Notes: a model not told the origin generated them from the letters alone. DNA of 54,816 bases from Alcanivorax sp. DG881 (GCF_000155615.1 NZ_DS989915.1:1019808-1074623), one strand, 5' to 3'. Shown: positions 1-9,848, counted from the stretch's first letter. A program made the numbers and translations.

Positions 1-9
1 CCTACAGGG
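1..9. repeat. Possible edge of a REP-like palindrome
   Basis: The first nine bases (CCTACAGGG) match the outer end of the REP-like palindrome at 3667-3739, which also ends CTCCTACAGGG. A second copy may therefore lie just outside the window, downstream of hisC. Only the edge is visible, so this is a weak call. Confidence 0.3.
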
Positions 10-30
10 GGAGACACCAACGGCTTGACG

Positions 31-1137
31 TTACCCATTCGCCATTTCCTTCAACACATGCTTGAGCGCATCCAGAAAGCGTTCATTTTCGCGGCTGGTG
101 CCCACGGTGACGCGCAGGTGATTGGGCATACCGTAGCCACCCAGCGGGCGCACGATCACTCCCTGCCTCAAGAGCCCTTCGTAGACTGGCATGGCGTCAC
201 GGCCACAATCGAAGGCAATGAAATTGGCTACGGAAGGGATCTGCTCAAGATTCAACGTCTGCAGGCCTTCGGCGATCTGCACCAGACCCGAGGTGTTCTC
301 ACTGCGGGAGTTCTCGATGTGATCGTCATCCTGCAGGGCCGCTTCCGCCGCCACCTGGGCCGGTGTATTCACATTGAACGGCTGGCGCACGCGATTCAGC
401 ACATCGGCGATCTGCGGGCTGGAGATGCCATACCCTACCCGCAGCCCGGCGAGACCATAGATCTTGGAGAAAGTGCGGGTCACGATCAGGTTCGGGTACT
501 TGCCCAACCGCTCAATACCATTCGGATAGTGGCTTTCTTCCACATACTCCACGTAGGCCTCATCCAGCACCACAACCACCCGCTCGGGAATCCGTGACAG
601 GAATTCATCCAGCGCATGGGCATTAAACCAGGTGCCGGTGGGGTTGTTCGGGTTGGCAACAAAAATCACCCGGGTGCGGTCGGTGACGGCCTCGGCCATG
701 GCCGCCAAATCGTGGCCGAACAAATTGGACGGCACCTGCACCGGCGTGGCGTTACAAGCCAGGGTCACAATCGGGTACACCGCAAAAGCGTATTCGGAGA
801 AAATCGCTTCGTCGCCTTCCTGCAGGTAGGCCCGGGCAACCAGATCCAGCACATCGTTGGAACCGTTACCCAGCGTCAGCTGCGTGCTCTGCACACCCAG
901 TTTTTCCGACAAGGCCGCTTTCAGGGAAAACGTGGCGCCATCCGGATACAAATGCAGCTCGTGAAGATGCTTGAGGGCATGAAGAGCCTTGTGGCTGGCG
1001 CCCAGCGGATTCTCGTTACTGGCCAGTTTGACGATATCGGTGACGCCCAGCTCACGCTCCAGCTCCTCGATGGGCTTGCCCGGCTCGTAGGGCTTGAGCT
1101 GCTGGATACCGTTGTTGGCGAGTTTGATGTAGTCCAT
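31..1137 (-). CDS. hisC: Histidinol-phosphate aminotransferase HisC
   Basis: A PLP-dependent class II aminotransferase of 368 aa, the normal length for HisC. It transfers an amino group between histidinol phosphate and imidazole-acetol phosphate, and such enzymes next to pheA often also serve aromatic aminotransfer. The fold type I signatures are visible: ANPNNPTG near 161-168, LDEAYVEY near 191-198, and the Schiff-base lysine K225 in TRTFSKIYGLAG. It is the last minus-strand gene here, after gyrA, serC and pheA, the order found in Pseudomonas, where the copy is called hisC2. A heptad-repeat hairpin (1157-1231) separates it from pheA. The substrate is inferred from family and context. Confidence 0.93.
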   Translation of the reverse strand: MDYIKLANNGIQQLKPYEPGKPIEELERELGVTDIVKLASNENPLGASHKALHALKHLHELHLYPDGATFSLKAALSEKLGVQSTQLTLGNGSNDVLDLVARAYLQEGDEAIFSEYAFAVYPIVTLACNATPVQVPSNLFGHDLAAMAEAVTDRTRVIFVANPNNPTGTWFNAHALDEFLSRIPERVVVVLDEAYVEYVEESHYPNGIERLGKYPNLIVTRTFSKIYGLAGLRVGYGISSPQIADVLNRVRQPFNVNTPAQVAAEAALQDDDHIENSRSENTSGLVQIAEGLQTLNLEQIPSVANFIAFDCGRDAMPVYEGLLRQGVIVRPLGGYGMPNHLRVTVGTSRENERFLDALKHVLKEMANG

Positions 1138-1156
1138 ATTCGCTCCGCAATTTCAG

Positions 1157-1231
1157 GCCTGATGCCGGACGCCCAACGCCTGACGAAGGATGTCTTCCAG
1201 CGTCAGGCATCCTGCATCAGGCTTCGAGCGT
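1157..1231. repeat. Heptad inverted-repeat element (hisC-pheA gap)
   Basis: The left arm holds four consecutive 7-mers, GCCTGAT GCCGGAC GCCCAAC GCCTGAC (1157-1184). The right arm (1198-1231), read on the opposite strand, repeats the pattern as GCCTGAT GCAGGAT GCCTGAC GCT. The arms can pair imperfectly around a loop of about 13 nt. The right arm ends one base before the pheA stop codon, so the element forms the pheA 3' flank. It belongs to the family described in the findings. Confidence 0.8.
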
Positions 1232-1232
1232 T

Positions 1233-2315
1233 CTAAAGCACCGCTTTCGGGTAGGAACCCAACAGCTTGATGGTGTTGCCTGCCGCTTCCAGCTTGTCCA
1301 GCACCGCTTGCAAGGTCGCGTCTTCCTTGTGGCCTTCGCAGTCCACGAAGAACACATAGCTCCAGTTGGCGGTGCGCGAGGGGCGGGATTCCAGTCGGGT
1401 CAGGTTAATGCCTTCTTCCCGGAAAGGTGACAACACTTCATACAACAGCCCCGGGCGGTTTTTGCCGCTAATCATCAGGCTGGTTTTGTCACAGCCGGAG
1501 GCCGGCGTGTCTTGGCGCCCAATAATGATGAATCGGGTGGTGTTATCCGGGCGATCTTCAATATTGCGCTGCACCGCTGTGAGGCCATACAACTCTTCCG
1601 CCATTTCTCCGGCAATCGCCAGAGCATTCCACTCATCCTTTAAGCGACGCGCAGCCTCGGCGTTAGAGCTGACCGCGATACGCTCCACGCCGGGCATGTG
1701 GGCGTCCAGCCACTGGCGACACTGGGCCAGCGTCTGCTGATGGGAATACACCCGGGTCACCTTGTCCTGGCGGGTATGCTCACCGGCCAGCAGGTGATGG
1801 TGAATGCGCAGCTCCACTTCCCCACAGATTTTCAGACTGGAGGTCATGAAGGTGTCCAGGGTGTGATTCACCACCCCTTCAGTGGAGTTTTCTACTGGCA
1901 CCACACCGTAGTTGGCGGCACCGGATTCCACTTCGCGGAACACTTCATCGATGGCACCCAGCGGCAGGCTTTCCACCGCATGGCCAAAATGCTTGAGAGC
2001 AGCCTGCTGGGTAAAGGTGCCTTCCGGCCCCAGAAACGCCACCTTCATGCGCTGCTCCAGTGCCAGGCAGGCGCTCATGACCTCACGGAAAAAGCGCGCC
2101 ATGGTCTCGCCATCCAGCGGCCCCTGGTTACGCTCTTTGACCCGACGCAGCACCTGGGCTTCACGCTCAGGCCGGTAGAAAACCGGGTTGGGGTCGGTGG
2201 CCGTTTTTACTTCGGCCACTTTATGGGCCAGGGTCGCACGTTCGTTAAGCAGATTCTGAAGTTGCTGATCCAGCTCATCGATCTGGTGACGCAAGTTGTC
2301 CAGGGAATCGGTCAT
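1233..2315 (-). CDS. pheA: Bifunctional chorismate mutase / prephenate dehydratase PheA
   Basis: The P-protein of phenylalanine synthesis: chorismate to prephenate to phenylpyruvate. The 360-aa product has an N-terminal AroQ chorismate mutase helix domain (about 1-85, LRHQIDELDQQLQNLLNERA), a prephenate dehydratase domain (about 90-270, starting KVAFLGPEGTFTQQAALKHFG and containing VPVENSTEG), and a C-terminal ACT regulatory domain (about 280-360, with GLLYEVLSPF and the ESRPS motif for phenylalanine feedback). The ATG at 2315 is preferred to one 24 bases upstream because a GAGGG ribosome site lies directly before it and it gives the usual MTDSLDNLR start. It lies between serC and hisC, as in Pseudomonas. 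Confidence 0.95.
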   Translation of the reverse strand: MTDSLDNLRHQIDELDQQLQNLLNERATLAHKVAEVKTATDPNPVFYRPEREAQVLRRVKERNQGPLDGETMARFFREVMSACLALEQRMKVAFLGPEGTFTQQAALKHFGHAVESLPLGAIDEVFREVESGAANYGVVPVENSTEGVVNHTLDTFMTSSLKICGEVELRIHHHLLAGEHTRQDKVTRVYSHQQTLAQCRQWLDAHMPGVERIAVSSNAEAARRLKDEWNALAIAGEMAEELYGLTAVQRNIEDRPDNTTRFIIIGRQDTPASGCDKTSLMISGKNRPGLLYEVLSPFREEGINLTRLESRPSRTANWSYVFFVDCEGHKEDATLQAVLDKLEAAGNTIKLLGSYPKAVL

Positions 2316-2329
2316 ATTGCCCTCGCAAG

Positions 2330-2496
2330 CACGCTGCACGCTTCACGCAACACGCGAACAAGCGTGGGAGCGTTGGTTACGATCTGGCGCCAACCGTTCA
2401 AATTCATTGTCCTACCCACCTTTTCAAACAATTCACTGCGCTTCCCGTTACTGCAACCCTGCCAAACATGGCGTGGTGCATGGTGCGTGAGGCGTC
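2330..2496. repeat. Heptad inverted-repeat element (pheA-serC gap)
   Basis: One arm reads CACGCTG CACGCTT CACGCAA CACGCGA (2330-2357). The other arm (about 2468-2496), on the opposite strand, reads GACGCCT CACGCAC CATGCAC CACGCCA. About 110 bp of unassigned sequence lies between them. The distal arm runs to the serC stop codon (2496-2498). It is more degenerate than the tandem arrays elsewhere but keeps the 7-base register. Confidence 0.7.
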
Positions 2497-3578
2497 TAGG
2501 CGTTTCTTTTCTCAAACTCTGCCATAAAGGCAATCAGCGCATCCACTGCCGCTTCCGGCACCGCGTTATAAATACTGGCGCGCATACCGCCCACGCTGCG
2601 GTGACCTTTGAGATTCAACAGGCCAGCGGCCTGAGCCTGATCCAGGAACGGCTTGTCGAGACGGTCATCAGCCAGCACAAAAGGCACATTCATGCGGCTG
2701 CGGCTGATCACCTCTACCGGGTTGCTGTACAGGCCGCTGTTATCAATAAAACCATACAGCTTTTCCGCCTTGCGCTGGTTTATTTCACCCATGTTGCCCA
2801 CGCCGCCCTGCTTTTTCAGCCAGGAGAACACCAGGCCGGACAGGTACCAGGCATAGGTGGGCGGAGTGTTGTACATGCTGCCGTTGTCAGCATGGATCTG
2901 GTAATTGAGCATGGCTGGAACGCTGCTTGAGGCTTTGCCGAGCAGGTCCTTGCGAACGATGACCAGAGTCAGGCCAGCCGGGCCGATATTCTTCTGGGCA
3001 CCGGCATAAATCAGCCCGTACTGGTTCACATCCACTGGCCGGGACAGGATGGTAGAGCTCATGTCCGCCACCAGCGGGGTGTCGCCCACCGCCGGCACAA
3101 AGCTGTATTCCAGACCACCGATGGTCTCATTGGGGCAGTAATGCACATAGGCCGGGTTATCAGACAGGTTCCAGCTGTCCTGCGGCGGCACGGTACTGAA
3201 GTTGGTGTCTTCACTGCTGGCCGCCACATTGATCTTGCCGTAACGACCCGCTTCCTTGATGGCTTTTTTGGACCACTGCCCGGTGTTGATGTAATCCGCC
3301 GTTTGCCCTTCACCCAACAGGTTCATGGGTACCATGGCGAACTGGCTGGATGCCCCCCCCTGCAGAAACAACACCGCATAATCATCGCTGATGCCCATCA
3401 GGTCACGCAGGTCTTTCTCGGCCTGCTCGGCAATCTCCACAAAGACGTTATCGCGGTGGCTCATTTCCATGATGGAAAGACCCAGCCCCCGATAATCCAG
3501 CATTTCTTGCTGGGCCTGTTCGAGTACCGCCTGCGGCAACGCCGCCGGGCCTGCGCAGAAGTTATAGGCGCGGGACAT
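2496..3578 (-). CDS. serC: Phosphoserine aminotransferase SerC
   Basis: A PLP enzyme of serine and pyridoxine synthesis (3-phosphohydroxypyruvate to 3-phosphoserine). The 360-aa length is standard. The start RAYNFCAGPAALP and the HRDNVF segment near 41-46 are SerC hallmarks. The Schiff-base lysine is K196 in YAGAQKNIGPAG. The start codon has a GGAG ribosome site. It lies between gyrA and pheA, the conserved pseudomonad order. The stop codon falls at the edge of a heptad-repeat arm. Confidence 0.95.
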   Translation of the reverse strand: MSRAYNFCAGPAALPQAVLEQAQQEMLDYRGLGLSIMEMSHRDNVFVEIAEQAEKDLRDLMGISDDYAVLFLQGGASSQFAMVPMNLLGEGQTADYINTGQWSKKAIKEAGRYGKINVAASSEDTNFSTVPPQDSWNLSDNPAYVHYCPNETIGGLEYSFVPAVGDTPLVADMSSTILSRPVDVNQYGLIYAGAQKNIGPAGLTLVIVRKDLLGKASSSVPAMLNYQIHADNGSMYNTPPTYAWYLSGLVFSWLKKQGGVGNMGEINQRKAEKLYGFIDNSGLYSNPVEVISRSRMNVPFVLADDRLDKPFLDQAQAAGLLNLKGHRSVGGMRASIYNAVPEAAVDALIAFMAEFEKRNA

Positions 3579-3666
3579 GCATTTTCTCCGTGTTTCGAAA
3601 CCGGTTAATCAAAGAAGCCCGGTAACACCGGGCTCGGGTTGTTGCTCAAAAGTTCATGCGAAGCCG

Positions 3667-3739
3667 CTGTAGGAGTGTCGCTCGCGGCGCGATCATTCTT
3701 GATCGCAAGTAAATCGCGCCGCGAGCGACGCTCCTACAG
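3667..3739. repeat. REP-like palindrome overlapping the gyrA 3' end
   Basis: Two 27-bp arms (3667-3693 and 3713-3739), beginning CTGTAGGAG and containing GCTCGCGGCGCGAT, are inverted copies with one mismatch around a 19-bp centre. This matches REP/ERIC-like palindromes of gammaproteobacteria (TGTAGGAGCGAGC type). The gyrA stop codon lies at 3693-3695 inside the element, so the right arm is translated as the last residues of GyrA. No RAYT transposase gene is in the window. Confidence 0.9.
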
Positions 3740-6500
3740 GGTATTCCTCAGCGTCGTCGCTGGCGTCGGATTCCGGTGCTTGCGGGGACGCTTCCCCTTC
3801 GATCACCTCGCCGTCTTCACCTTCCTCTTCCTCGACACCTTCCAGCTCGGGGATGGTGGCCAGGCCACACAGGGCTTCGCCATCGGCCAGGCGGATCAAG
3901 CGAACACCCTGGGTGTTACGGCCAGACGTGCTCACCTGATTTACACCGGTACGCACCAGGGTGCCCTGGTTGGAAATCAGCATGATGTCTTCTTCGCCGA
4001 ACACCTGGGTGGCTCCGACCAGCTCACCATTTCGTTCGTTGATCACCATGGCAATCACGCCCTGGCCACCACGCCCCTTGGTGGGGTAATCGGTGAGCGG
4101 AGTACGCTTGCCGTAACCGTGTTCGGAGGCGGTGAGGATCTGGCCATTCTCTTCCGGCACGATCAGGGAAATCAGATCTACGCCCTCGGCCAGCTTGATG
4201 CCACGGACACCACGGGCCAGACGGCTCATCACACGCACCTTGGACTGATGGAAACGCACAGCCTTGCCGTTGCGCGCCACCAGCATGATGTCTTCGTGGC
4301 CCTGGGTAATCGCCACATTCACCAGATGCTCGCCTTCCTGCAACTTGACTGCGATCAGACCGGAGCTGCGCGGACGGGCGAAGTTGGCCAGGGCGGTCCG
4401 CTTGACGATACCGCTGGAGGTGGCCATGAAGATAAAGGGCCCGGGGACCGTTTCGGCCACCGTTTCCACGTCGCCTTCCACTTCACTATCGGCTTCATCG
4501 TCAACCGCGTCGATCACGTCATCCGCATCAACAATCTCTTCTTCTTCGCCACCGGCTTTCTGCTGGCGCACCATTTCCGCATCCAGACGCAGAATGGCAG
4601 TAATGCGCTCCTCATTGCCCAGTGCCGGCAACAAATTGACAATCGGTTTGCCGCGCGATGCCCGGCCACCCTGGGGCAGCTCAAAGGTACGCAGCCAGAA
4701 CACCTTGCCCGCATCGGTAAACAGCAGCAGGGTGTCGTGGGTGCCAGCTACCAGCAGGTGTTCCACATAATCTTCGTCTTTCAGCTGCCCGGCCGACTTG
4801 CCGCGACCACCACGCTTCTGGGCGCGATAGGTGTCGATGGGCTGCATCTTGGCGTAACCACCGTTGGACAGGGTCACCACCACGGTTTCTTCGGCGATCA
4901 GGTCTTCCATGCTGAAGTCCTGACGGGACGCTACGATCTCGGAACGACGCTCGTCGGCGTATTCTTCACGTACCGCCTGCAGTTCTTCGCGAATCACTTC
5001 CATCAGGCGCTCGGGGTTACCGAGGATCTTCAGCAATTCAGCGATCTGCTCCAACAGTTCCTGATAGTCATTGATCAGCTTTTCGCGTTCCAGGCCGGTC
5101 AGCTTCTGCAAACGCAGGTCCAGAATCGCCTGGGCCTGTTCCGGACTCAGGTGATAAAGGCCATCCACCAGGCCATATTGTTCATCCAGGCCATCCGGGC
5201 GAGCCGCGTTTTCACCACCGGCACGCTCCAGCATCTGCAGTACATCGCCGGGCTTCCAGCCCTTGTCCAACAGCTTGGCCTTCGCTTCGGCGCCACTGGG
5301 GGAGGCTTTGATCAGCTCGATAACCGGATCGATGTTGCTCAGGGCAACCGCCAGGCCTTCCAGCAGGTGGGCTTTTTCACGGGCCTTGCGCAGTTCGAAC
5401 ACGGTGCGGCGTGTCACCACTTCCCGGCGGTGGCGGATAAAGGCATCCAGCAGCTCGCGCAGGTTGAGGATCTTCGGCTGACCGTCTACCAGTGCCACGG
5501 TATTGATACCGAACACCGATTCCATCTGGGTCTGCTGGTACAGATTATTGAGCACCACCTCGGCATTTTCGCCACGGCGCAGCTCAATCACCACGCGCAT
5601 CCCTTCTTTATCCGATTCGTCGCGCAGCTCGGTGATGCCTTCGATTTTCTTGTCTTTCACCAACTCGGCGATCTTTTCGATCAACCGCGCCTTGTTCACC
5701 TGATACGGGATCTCGGTGACGATGATGGCTTCTTTACCGCTCTTGTCGGTGGCTTCGATTTCGGCGCGGGCGCGCATGTACACACGGCCACGGCCAGTAC
5801 GGTAGGCCTGCACGATACCGGCGCGGCCATTGATGATGCCGGCGGTGGGGAAATCCGGGCCCTTGATGTATTCCATCAGGTCGTCCGGGGTCAGGCTGTC
5901 GTCGTCGATCAGCGCCAGACAGCCGTCCACGACCTCACCCAGGTTATGCGGCGGGATATTGGTGGCCATGCCCACGGCGATACCGGAAGAGCCGTTCACC
6001 AACAGGTTGGGCACCCGGGTGGGCATCACATCGGGAATCTTTTCCGTGCCGTCGTAGTTATCGACGAAATCCACGGTTTCCTTGTCCAGATCCGCCAGCA
6101 GCTCGTGGGCAATCTTGGCCATGCGCACTTCGGTGTAACGCATGGCAGCGGCGGAGTCCCCATCGATGGAACCAAAGTTACCCTGACCATCCACCAGCAT
6201 GTAGCGCAGGGAAAAAGGCTGCGCCATCCGCACGATGGTGTCATATACCGCGGAATCACCGTGGGGGTGGTATTTACCAATCACGTCACCGACCACACGG
6301 GCCGATTTCTTGTAGGCCTTGTTCCAGTCGTTGCTCAGCTCGTGCATGGCAAACAGCACACGGCGGTGCACCGGCTTGAGGCCATCGCGCACGTCGGGCA
6401 ACGCCCGCCCGACGATTACGCTCATGGCGTAATCCAGGTATGACTGCTTGAGTTCGTCTTCGATGTTGACCGGGGTAACTTCTCTGGCGAGATCCGTCAT
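3693..6500 (-). CDS. gyrA: DNA gyrase subunit A
   Basis: The 935-aa breakage-reunion subunit of gyrase. The ATG at 6500 ([18 protein letters not shown]) has an AAGGA ribosome site and matches E. coli GyrA; an upstream in-frame codon at 6521 is less likely. Numbering parallels E. coli: catalytic Tyr122 in AAMRYTEV, and Ser83 and Asp87 in GDSAVYD, the quinolone-susceptible residues. The GyrA box appears as QKRGGRGKS. Two acidic stretches, one about residues 655-700 and one at the C-terminus, are rich in E and D. The final residues ([15 protein letters not shown]) are encoded by a REP-like palindrome, so the native C-terminus was probably altered by that insertion. Confidence 0.97.
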   Translation of the reverse strand: MTDLAREVTPVNIEDELKQSYLDYAMSVIVGRALPDVRDGLKPVHRRVLFAMHELSNDWNKAYKKSARVVGDVIGKYHPHGDSAVYDTIVRMAQPFSLRYMLVDGQGNFGSIDGDSAAAMRYTEVRMAKIAHELLADLDKETVDFVDNYDGTEKIPDVMPTRVPNLLVNGSSGIAVGMATNIPPHNLGEVVDGCLALIDDDSLTPDDLMEYIKGPDFPTAGIINGRAGIVQAYRTGRGRVYMRARAEIEATDKSGKEAIIVTEIPYQVNKARLIEKIAELVKDKKIEGITELRDESDKEGMRVVIELRRGENAEVVLNNLYQQTQMESVFGINTVALVDGQPKILNLRELLDAFIRHRREVVTRRTVFELRKAREKAHLLEGLAVALSNIDPVIELIKASPSGAEAKAKLLDKGWKPGDVLQMLERAGGENAARPDGLDEQYGLVDGLYHLSPEQAQAILDLRLQKLTGLEREKLINDYQELLEQIAELLKILGNPERLMEVIREELQAVREEYADERRSEIVASRQDFSMEDLIAEETVVVTLSNGGYAKMQPIDTYRAQKRGGRGKSAGQLKDEDYVEHLLVAGTHDTLLLFTDAGKVFWLRTFELPQGGRASRGKPIVNLLPALGNEERITAILRLDAEMVRQQKAGGEEEEIVDADDVIDAVDDEADSEVEGDVETVAETVPGPFIFMATSSGIVKRTALANFARPRSSGLIAVKLQEGEHLVNVAITQGHEDIMLVARNGKAVRFHQSKVRVMSRLARGVRGIKLAEGVDLISLIVPEENGQILTASEHGYGKRTPLTDYPTKGRGGQGVIAMVINERNGELVGATQVFGEEDIMLISNQGTLVRTGVNQVSTSGRNTQGVRLIRLADGEALCGLATIPELEGVEEEEGEDGEVIEGEASPQAPESDASDDAEEYPVGASLAARFTCDQE

Positions 6501-6881
6501 AGCGATCCTTACTATCCACAAGGTGTTGGGAAAGCCCCTGCGGCTTCCCCAAGCCGGCCCATTTTCGGGGCCGATTTCACGGGATGCCCATGGCCGCCCG
6601 TGCAGTCTGTTCTTATAGGCAGTGGAATTTCAGGGGGCAGACGCCCTACCCGGCTCCACTACCGTCGCGAATTCCGGCTCATAAAGCCCGGAAAAGCCCC
6701 GGATGATAGCACAGCTGGACGGTATCGGCGCCATACTCGCGTCGATCCTCGCAAGATGGCTTTTCTTCGCCAGTGCGAGAGCACTTTCTCACCATAGAGC
6801 AAAGGCAAAACGCGCCGTGACAGGCTATACTGCGGCGCATAATTCGGGGCCACAGCCCCCTGTTCGATCAAGGAGTTATGC
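6501..6881. other. Divergent gyrA-mtaD intergenic region
   Basis: This 381-bp gap between divergent genes holds the control regions of gyrA (leftward) and mtaD (rightward). Apart from a plausible -10 for mtaD at 6826-6831 and the mtaD ribosome site at 6871-6875 (AGGAG), I see no gene, strong hairpin or repeat. Short ORFs here lack support. Confidence 0.5.
6826..6831 (+). promoter_or_regulatory. Candidate -10 box for the mtaD operon
   Basis: TATACT matches the sigma-70 -10 consensus TATAAT at five of six bases and lies 50 bp before the mtaD start. No good -35 box is visible at the right spacing, so this remains a candidate. Confidence 0.35.
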
Positions 6882-8213
6882 ATGAGCGACAATCAGGCCG
6901 ACCTGATCGTCCACGCCCGCTGGATTGCCCCCGTCGACCCGCAGGGCACGGTACTGGAAAACCATGCCCTGGTGGTCAAGGACGGCCGTATTGCCGACTT
7001 GCTGCCCAGCGCCCTGGCCAACGAAAAGTGGCAGAGCGAGGACCAACAGCATCTGGGGGATCACCTGCTGATCCCCGGCCTGGTCAATGCGCACACCCAC
7101 GCAGCCATGAACCTGCTACGCGGCATCGCCGACGATTTGCCCCTGATGACCTGGCTGGAAAAGCATATCTGGCCCGCCGAAGGGCGCTTTATCAGCGAGA
7201 GCTTTGTGTACGACGGCACCCGGTTGGCGGCGGCGGAAATGATCCGCTCCGGCACTACCTGCTTTGCCGACATGTATTTCTTTCCCGCCCAGGCAGCCCG
7301 CGCCACCGTGGAAGCCGGCCTGCGCGCCAGCCTGTTCTGCCCGCTGCTGGACTTCCCCACCCCCATGGGCTCCGGGCCGGAGGATTACCTGCGCCTGGCC
7401 ACGGACGCCATGGACGAATGGCAGCATGAGCCGCGTATCCAGATCGGATTCGGCCCCCACGCACCGTACACCGTGTCCGATGCACCGCTACAGAAAGTGA
7501 TCACCCTGGCCGAAGAGCTGGATGTGCCCGTAATGATGCATGTGCATGAAACCGCCGGCGAGATCCAGATGGCCGTGGGCAACACCGGCGAGCGCCCGCT
7601 CACCCGCTTGCACAACCTCGGCCTGCTGTCGCCACGCCTGCTGGCCGTGCACATGACCCAGCTCACCGACGACGAGATCGCGCTGGTGGCCGAGACCGGC
7701 ACCCACGTGGTGCACTGCCCGGAATCCAACCTGAAGCTGGCCAGCGGCTTTGCTCCCGTGGAAAAACTGCGCAAGGCCAACATCAACGTGGCCTTGGGCA
7801 CCGACGGCGCCGCCAGCAATAACGACCTGGACATGCTCGGCGAGGCCCGCACCGCGGCCTTCCTGACCAAGGGCGCGAGCCTGCAGGCTGATGCCCAGCC
7901 CGCCATGGAAACACTGAGAATGGCCACCCTGAATGGCGCCAAGGCACTGGGCCGCGACGACGAGATCGGCTCACTGGAAATCGGCAAACAGGCCGACATG
8001 GTGGCCGTGGATCTGAACCGACTGGAAACCCAGCCGGTCTATGACCCGGTGGCCCAGCTGATTTACGCCGCCACCCGCGACCAGATCACCCATACCTGGG
8101 TCGGCGGGCGCTGCCTGATGGACAACCGTCAGCTGACCACCCTCAATGAAGCCCTGATCCTCAACAATGCCCAGCAGTGGCAGGAAAAAATTGCCGGAGC
8201 CGACCGTGACTGA
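6882..8213 (+). CDS. mtaD: Amidohydrolase, 5-methylthioadenosine / S-adenosylhomocysteine deaminase type (MtaD/TRZ-ATZ family)
   Basis: A 443-aa metal-dependent amidohydrolase with a TIM-barrel fold, probably deaminating 5'-methylthioadenosine or related adenosines in the methionine salvage route. Metal ligands are visible: H71 and H73 in NAHTHAAMN, the histidine in [10 protein letters not shown], and the aspartate in [27 protein letters not shown] is typical of the MtaD/SsnA group. Ribosome site AGGAG at 6871-6875. The order mtaD-ubiG-mupP-yciK matches Pseudomonas aeruginosa, where the first gene is MtaD; the substrate is inferred from that. Its stop codon overlaps the ubiG start. Confidence 0.85.
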   Translation: MSDNQADLIVHARWIAPVDPQGTVLENHALVVKDGRIADLLPSALANEKWQSEDQQHLGDHLLIPGLVNAHTHAAMNLLRGIADDLPLMTWLEKHIWPAEGRFISESFVYDGTRLAAAEMIRSGTTCFADMYFFPAQAARATVEAGLRASLFCPLLDFPTPMGSGPEDYLRLATDAMDEWQHEPRIQIGFGPHAPYTVSDAPLQKVITLAEELDVPVMMHVHETAGEIQMAVGNTGERPLTRLHNLGLLSPRLLAVHMTQLTDDEIALVAETGTHVVHCPESNLKLASGFAPVEKLRKANINVALGTDGAASNNDLDMLGEARTAAFLTKGASLQADAQPAMETLRMATLNGAKALGRDDEIGSLEIGKQADMVAVDLNRLETQPVYDPVAQLIYAATRDQITHTWVGGRCLMDNRQLTTLNEALILNNAQQWQEKIAGADRD

Positions 8214-9006
8214 ACAACAAGCCCAGACTCACTCCTCCAAGCAGAACGTAGACGCGGGTGAAATCGCCAAGTTCAACGCCCTGGCCGAGCAATGGTGGGA
8301 CCCGAATTCCCAGTTCCGCCCGCTCCACGACATCAACCCCCTGCGCCTGAACTATATCGACGAACGCGTCAGCCTGCCGGGCAAGAAGGTCATCGACATC
8401 GGCTGTGGTGGCGGCCTGCTTTCCGAAGGCATGGCCCGCCGTGGCGCCGAGGTGACCGGCATCGACATGGGCGAAGCGCCACTGGCTGTGGCCCGTATTC
8501 ATGCGGAACAGGCCGGCGTGGCCGTGGAATACCTGCAAACCCCGGCAGAACAGATCGCCGAACAGCGCGCTGGTCAATATGACGTGGTGACCTGTCTGGA
8601 AATGCTGGAACACGTGCCGGACCCCTCCTCGGTCATCCGCGCCTGCGCCACCCTGGTCAAACCCGGCGGGCAGGTGTTCTTCAGCACCATCAATCGCAAC
8701 CCCAAGGCTTTCATGTTTGCCATTGTCGGGGCGGAATATGTGCTGCGCCTGCTGCCCCGTGGCACCCACGAATACGCCAAACTGATCAAACCGTCGGAAT
8801 TGGCCGGCTGGGCCCGCGATGCCGGGCTGGAAGTCAAAGACACCGCCGGCATGGTCTACAACCCGCTAACGCAGGTGTACAAGCTGAACCGGGATGTATC
8901 CGTGAACTATCTGATGCACGCAGTAAAAACGCCAAACGCCGAACGCAAGACGCCTGACGAATCCACCTCGCCTTCTGGCGTCAAGCATCAGGCGTCAAGC
9001 CAATGA
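8206..9006 (+). CDS. ubiG: Ubiquinone biosynthesis O-methyltransferase UbiG
   Basis: A SAM-dependent methyltransferase performing both O-methylations of ubiquinone synthesis. The core starts [34 protein letters not shown], a UbiG signature, with the SAM site [16 protein letters not shown]. The GTG at 8206 is preferred to the ATG at 8167 because it has GGAG at 8196-8199 and a typical 4-8 nt overlap with the mtaD stop. The product is about 266 aa. The last 20-odd residues after NYLMHAVK do not look like UbiG; they are translated from a heptad inverted-repeat element (8929-9002) that replaced the native end. mupP begins within the stop codon region. Confidence 0.93.
   Translation: MTEQQAQTHSSKQNVDAGEIAKFNALAEQWWDPNSQFRPLHDINPLRLNYIDERVSLPGKKVIDIGCGGGLLSEGMARRGAEVTGIDMGEAPLAVARIHAEQAGVAVEYLQTPAEQIAEQRAGQYDVVTCLEMLEHVPDPSSVIRACATLVKPGGQVFFSTINRNPKAFMFAIVGAEYVLRLLPRGTHEYAKLIKPSELAGWARDAGLEVKDTAGMVYNPLTQVYKLNRDVSVNYLMHAVKTPNAERKTPDESTSPSGVKHQASSQ
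8929..9002. repeat. Heptad inverted-repeat element forming the ubiG 3' end
   Basis: The left arm reads ACGCCAA ACGCCGA ACGCAAG ACGCCTG (8929-8956). The right arm (about 8976-9002), on the opposite strand, reads GACGCCT GATGCTT GACGCCA. Unlike most copies it lies inside a coding region, and the ubiG stop codon (9004-9006) comes directly after it. The ubiG frame stays open through both arms. Confidence 0.8.
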
Positions 9007-9686
9007 TGGAACGCCTTGAAGCCGTTTATTTCGATCTGGACGGTACCCTGATCGATACCGCTCCGGATTTTTATACGGTACTCAATGGCCTGCTTGAAAA
9101 GCATGGCCGCCCGACAGTGAGCTACTCTGCCGTACGCGCCAACGTCTCCAACGGCGCCCGCGCACTCACCGAGCTGGGCTTCGGCGTCGGGCCGGACGAT
9201 GCCAGCTTTGCGCCTCTGCTGGACGAACTGCTCAATGTCTACGAGCAACACCTGGCCGTGGATACCGTGTTGTTTCCCGGCCTGGCCGAAGTACTCGACT
9301 GGCTCGACGCCCAACAGCTGCCCTGGGGTATCGTCACCAACAAACCCGCCCGCTTTACCGGCCCGGTACTGGAAGGGCTCAACCTCCACCAACGGGTGGG
9401 CCCCGTCATCTGTCCGGACCACGTGAAGCAGCGCAAGCCGGATCCGGAAGGCCTGCTGATCGCGGCCCAGAATGACAACGTCAGCCCGGCCAACTGCCTG
9501 TACGTCGGCGACCACCTGCGGGACATTCAGGCCGGCCAGAACGCGGGTATGGAAACCGCCGTGGCCGCCTTCGGCTACATCGACGCGGACGACGATCCGC
9601 GCGGCTGGCAAGCCAACTATTATCTGGAACAAGGCAGCGAACTGTTGCCACTTTTGCAGAAACTCTACGAGCAAAAAGCACACTAA
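9003..9686 (+). CDS. mupP: HAD-family phosphatase, N-acetylmuramic acid 6-phosphate phosphatase MupP (phosphoglycolate-phosphatase-like)
   Basis: A 227-aa HAD hydrolase of the Gph/MupP group. HAD motif I is [12 protein letters not shown] near residue 10, motif II is IVTNKPA, the motif III lysine lies in [10 protein letters not shown], and motif IV is [12 protein letters not shown]. In Pseudomonas the gene at this position, after ubiG and before yciK, is MupP of the MurU peptidoglycan recycling route; that context favours MupP over phosphoglycolate phosphatase. The ATG at 9003 overlaps the ubiG stop; a second ATG at 9006 is possible. The two are probably translationally coupled. Confidence 0.85.
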   Translation: MMERLEAVYFDLDGTLIDTAPDFYTVLNGLLEKHGRPTVSYSAVRANVSNGARALTELGFGVGPDDASFAPLLDELLNVYEQHLAVDTVLFPGLAEVLDWLDAQQLPWGIVTNKPARFTGPVLEGLNLHQRVGPVICPDHVKQRKPDPEGLLIAAQNDNVSPANCLYVGDHLRDIQAGQNAGMETAVAAFGYIDADDDPRGWQANYYLEQGSELLPLLQKLYEQKAH

Positions 9687-9687
9687 C

Positions 9688-9791
9688 CGTAGGGCGGAAG
9701 TAGGCAAATTATTCGCCCCCGCCATCAGCCAACGTCACAACGGCCAGGCTTATGTGCCACACATGTGACTCGCGCGGATTTCCGCCCTACG
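9688..9791. mobile_element. MITE-like element with 12-bp terminal inverted repeats
   Basis: The mupP-yciK gap contains CGTAGGGCGGAA at 9688-9699 and its exact reverse complement at 9780-9791, bounding a 104-bp segment with no coding potential. GTAGGGCGGAA ends are typical of small non-autonomous elements scattered in proteobacterial genomes. No obvious target-site duplication and no transposase are visible. A nested ATGTGCCACACATGT partial palindrome lies near the right end. Confidence 0.6.
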
Positions 9792-9848
9792 ATTAAAGCA
9801 TTCGGCGTCAGGCATCACGCCTGCAGCACAAGAAACACAGGAATCACC

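Noticed and set aside
1698-2930. 410-aa plus-strand frame across pheA and serC
   Set aside because: Antisense to two certain genes and spans their gap; no coding features.
5966-6254. Quinolone-resistance changes in gyrA
   Set aside because: Positions 83 and 87 are Ser and Asp, the susceptible residues.
3639-6443. 934-aa open frame on the plus strand opposite gyrA
   Set aside because: It is fully antisense to gyrA, rich in H and Q as expected for a mirror frame, with no ribosome site or domain. GyrA is certain.
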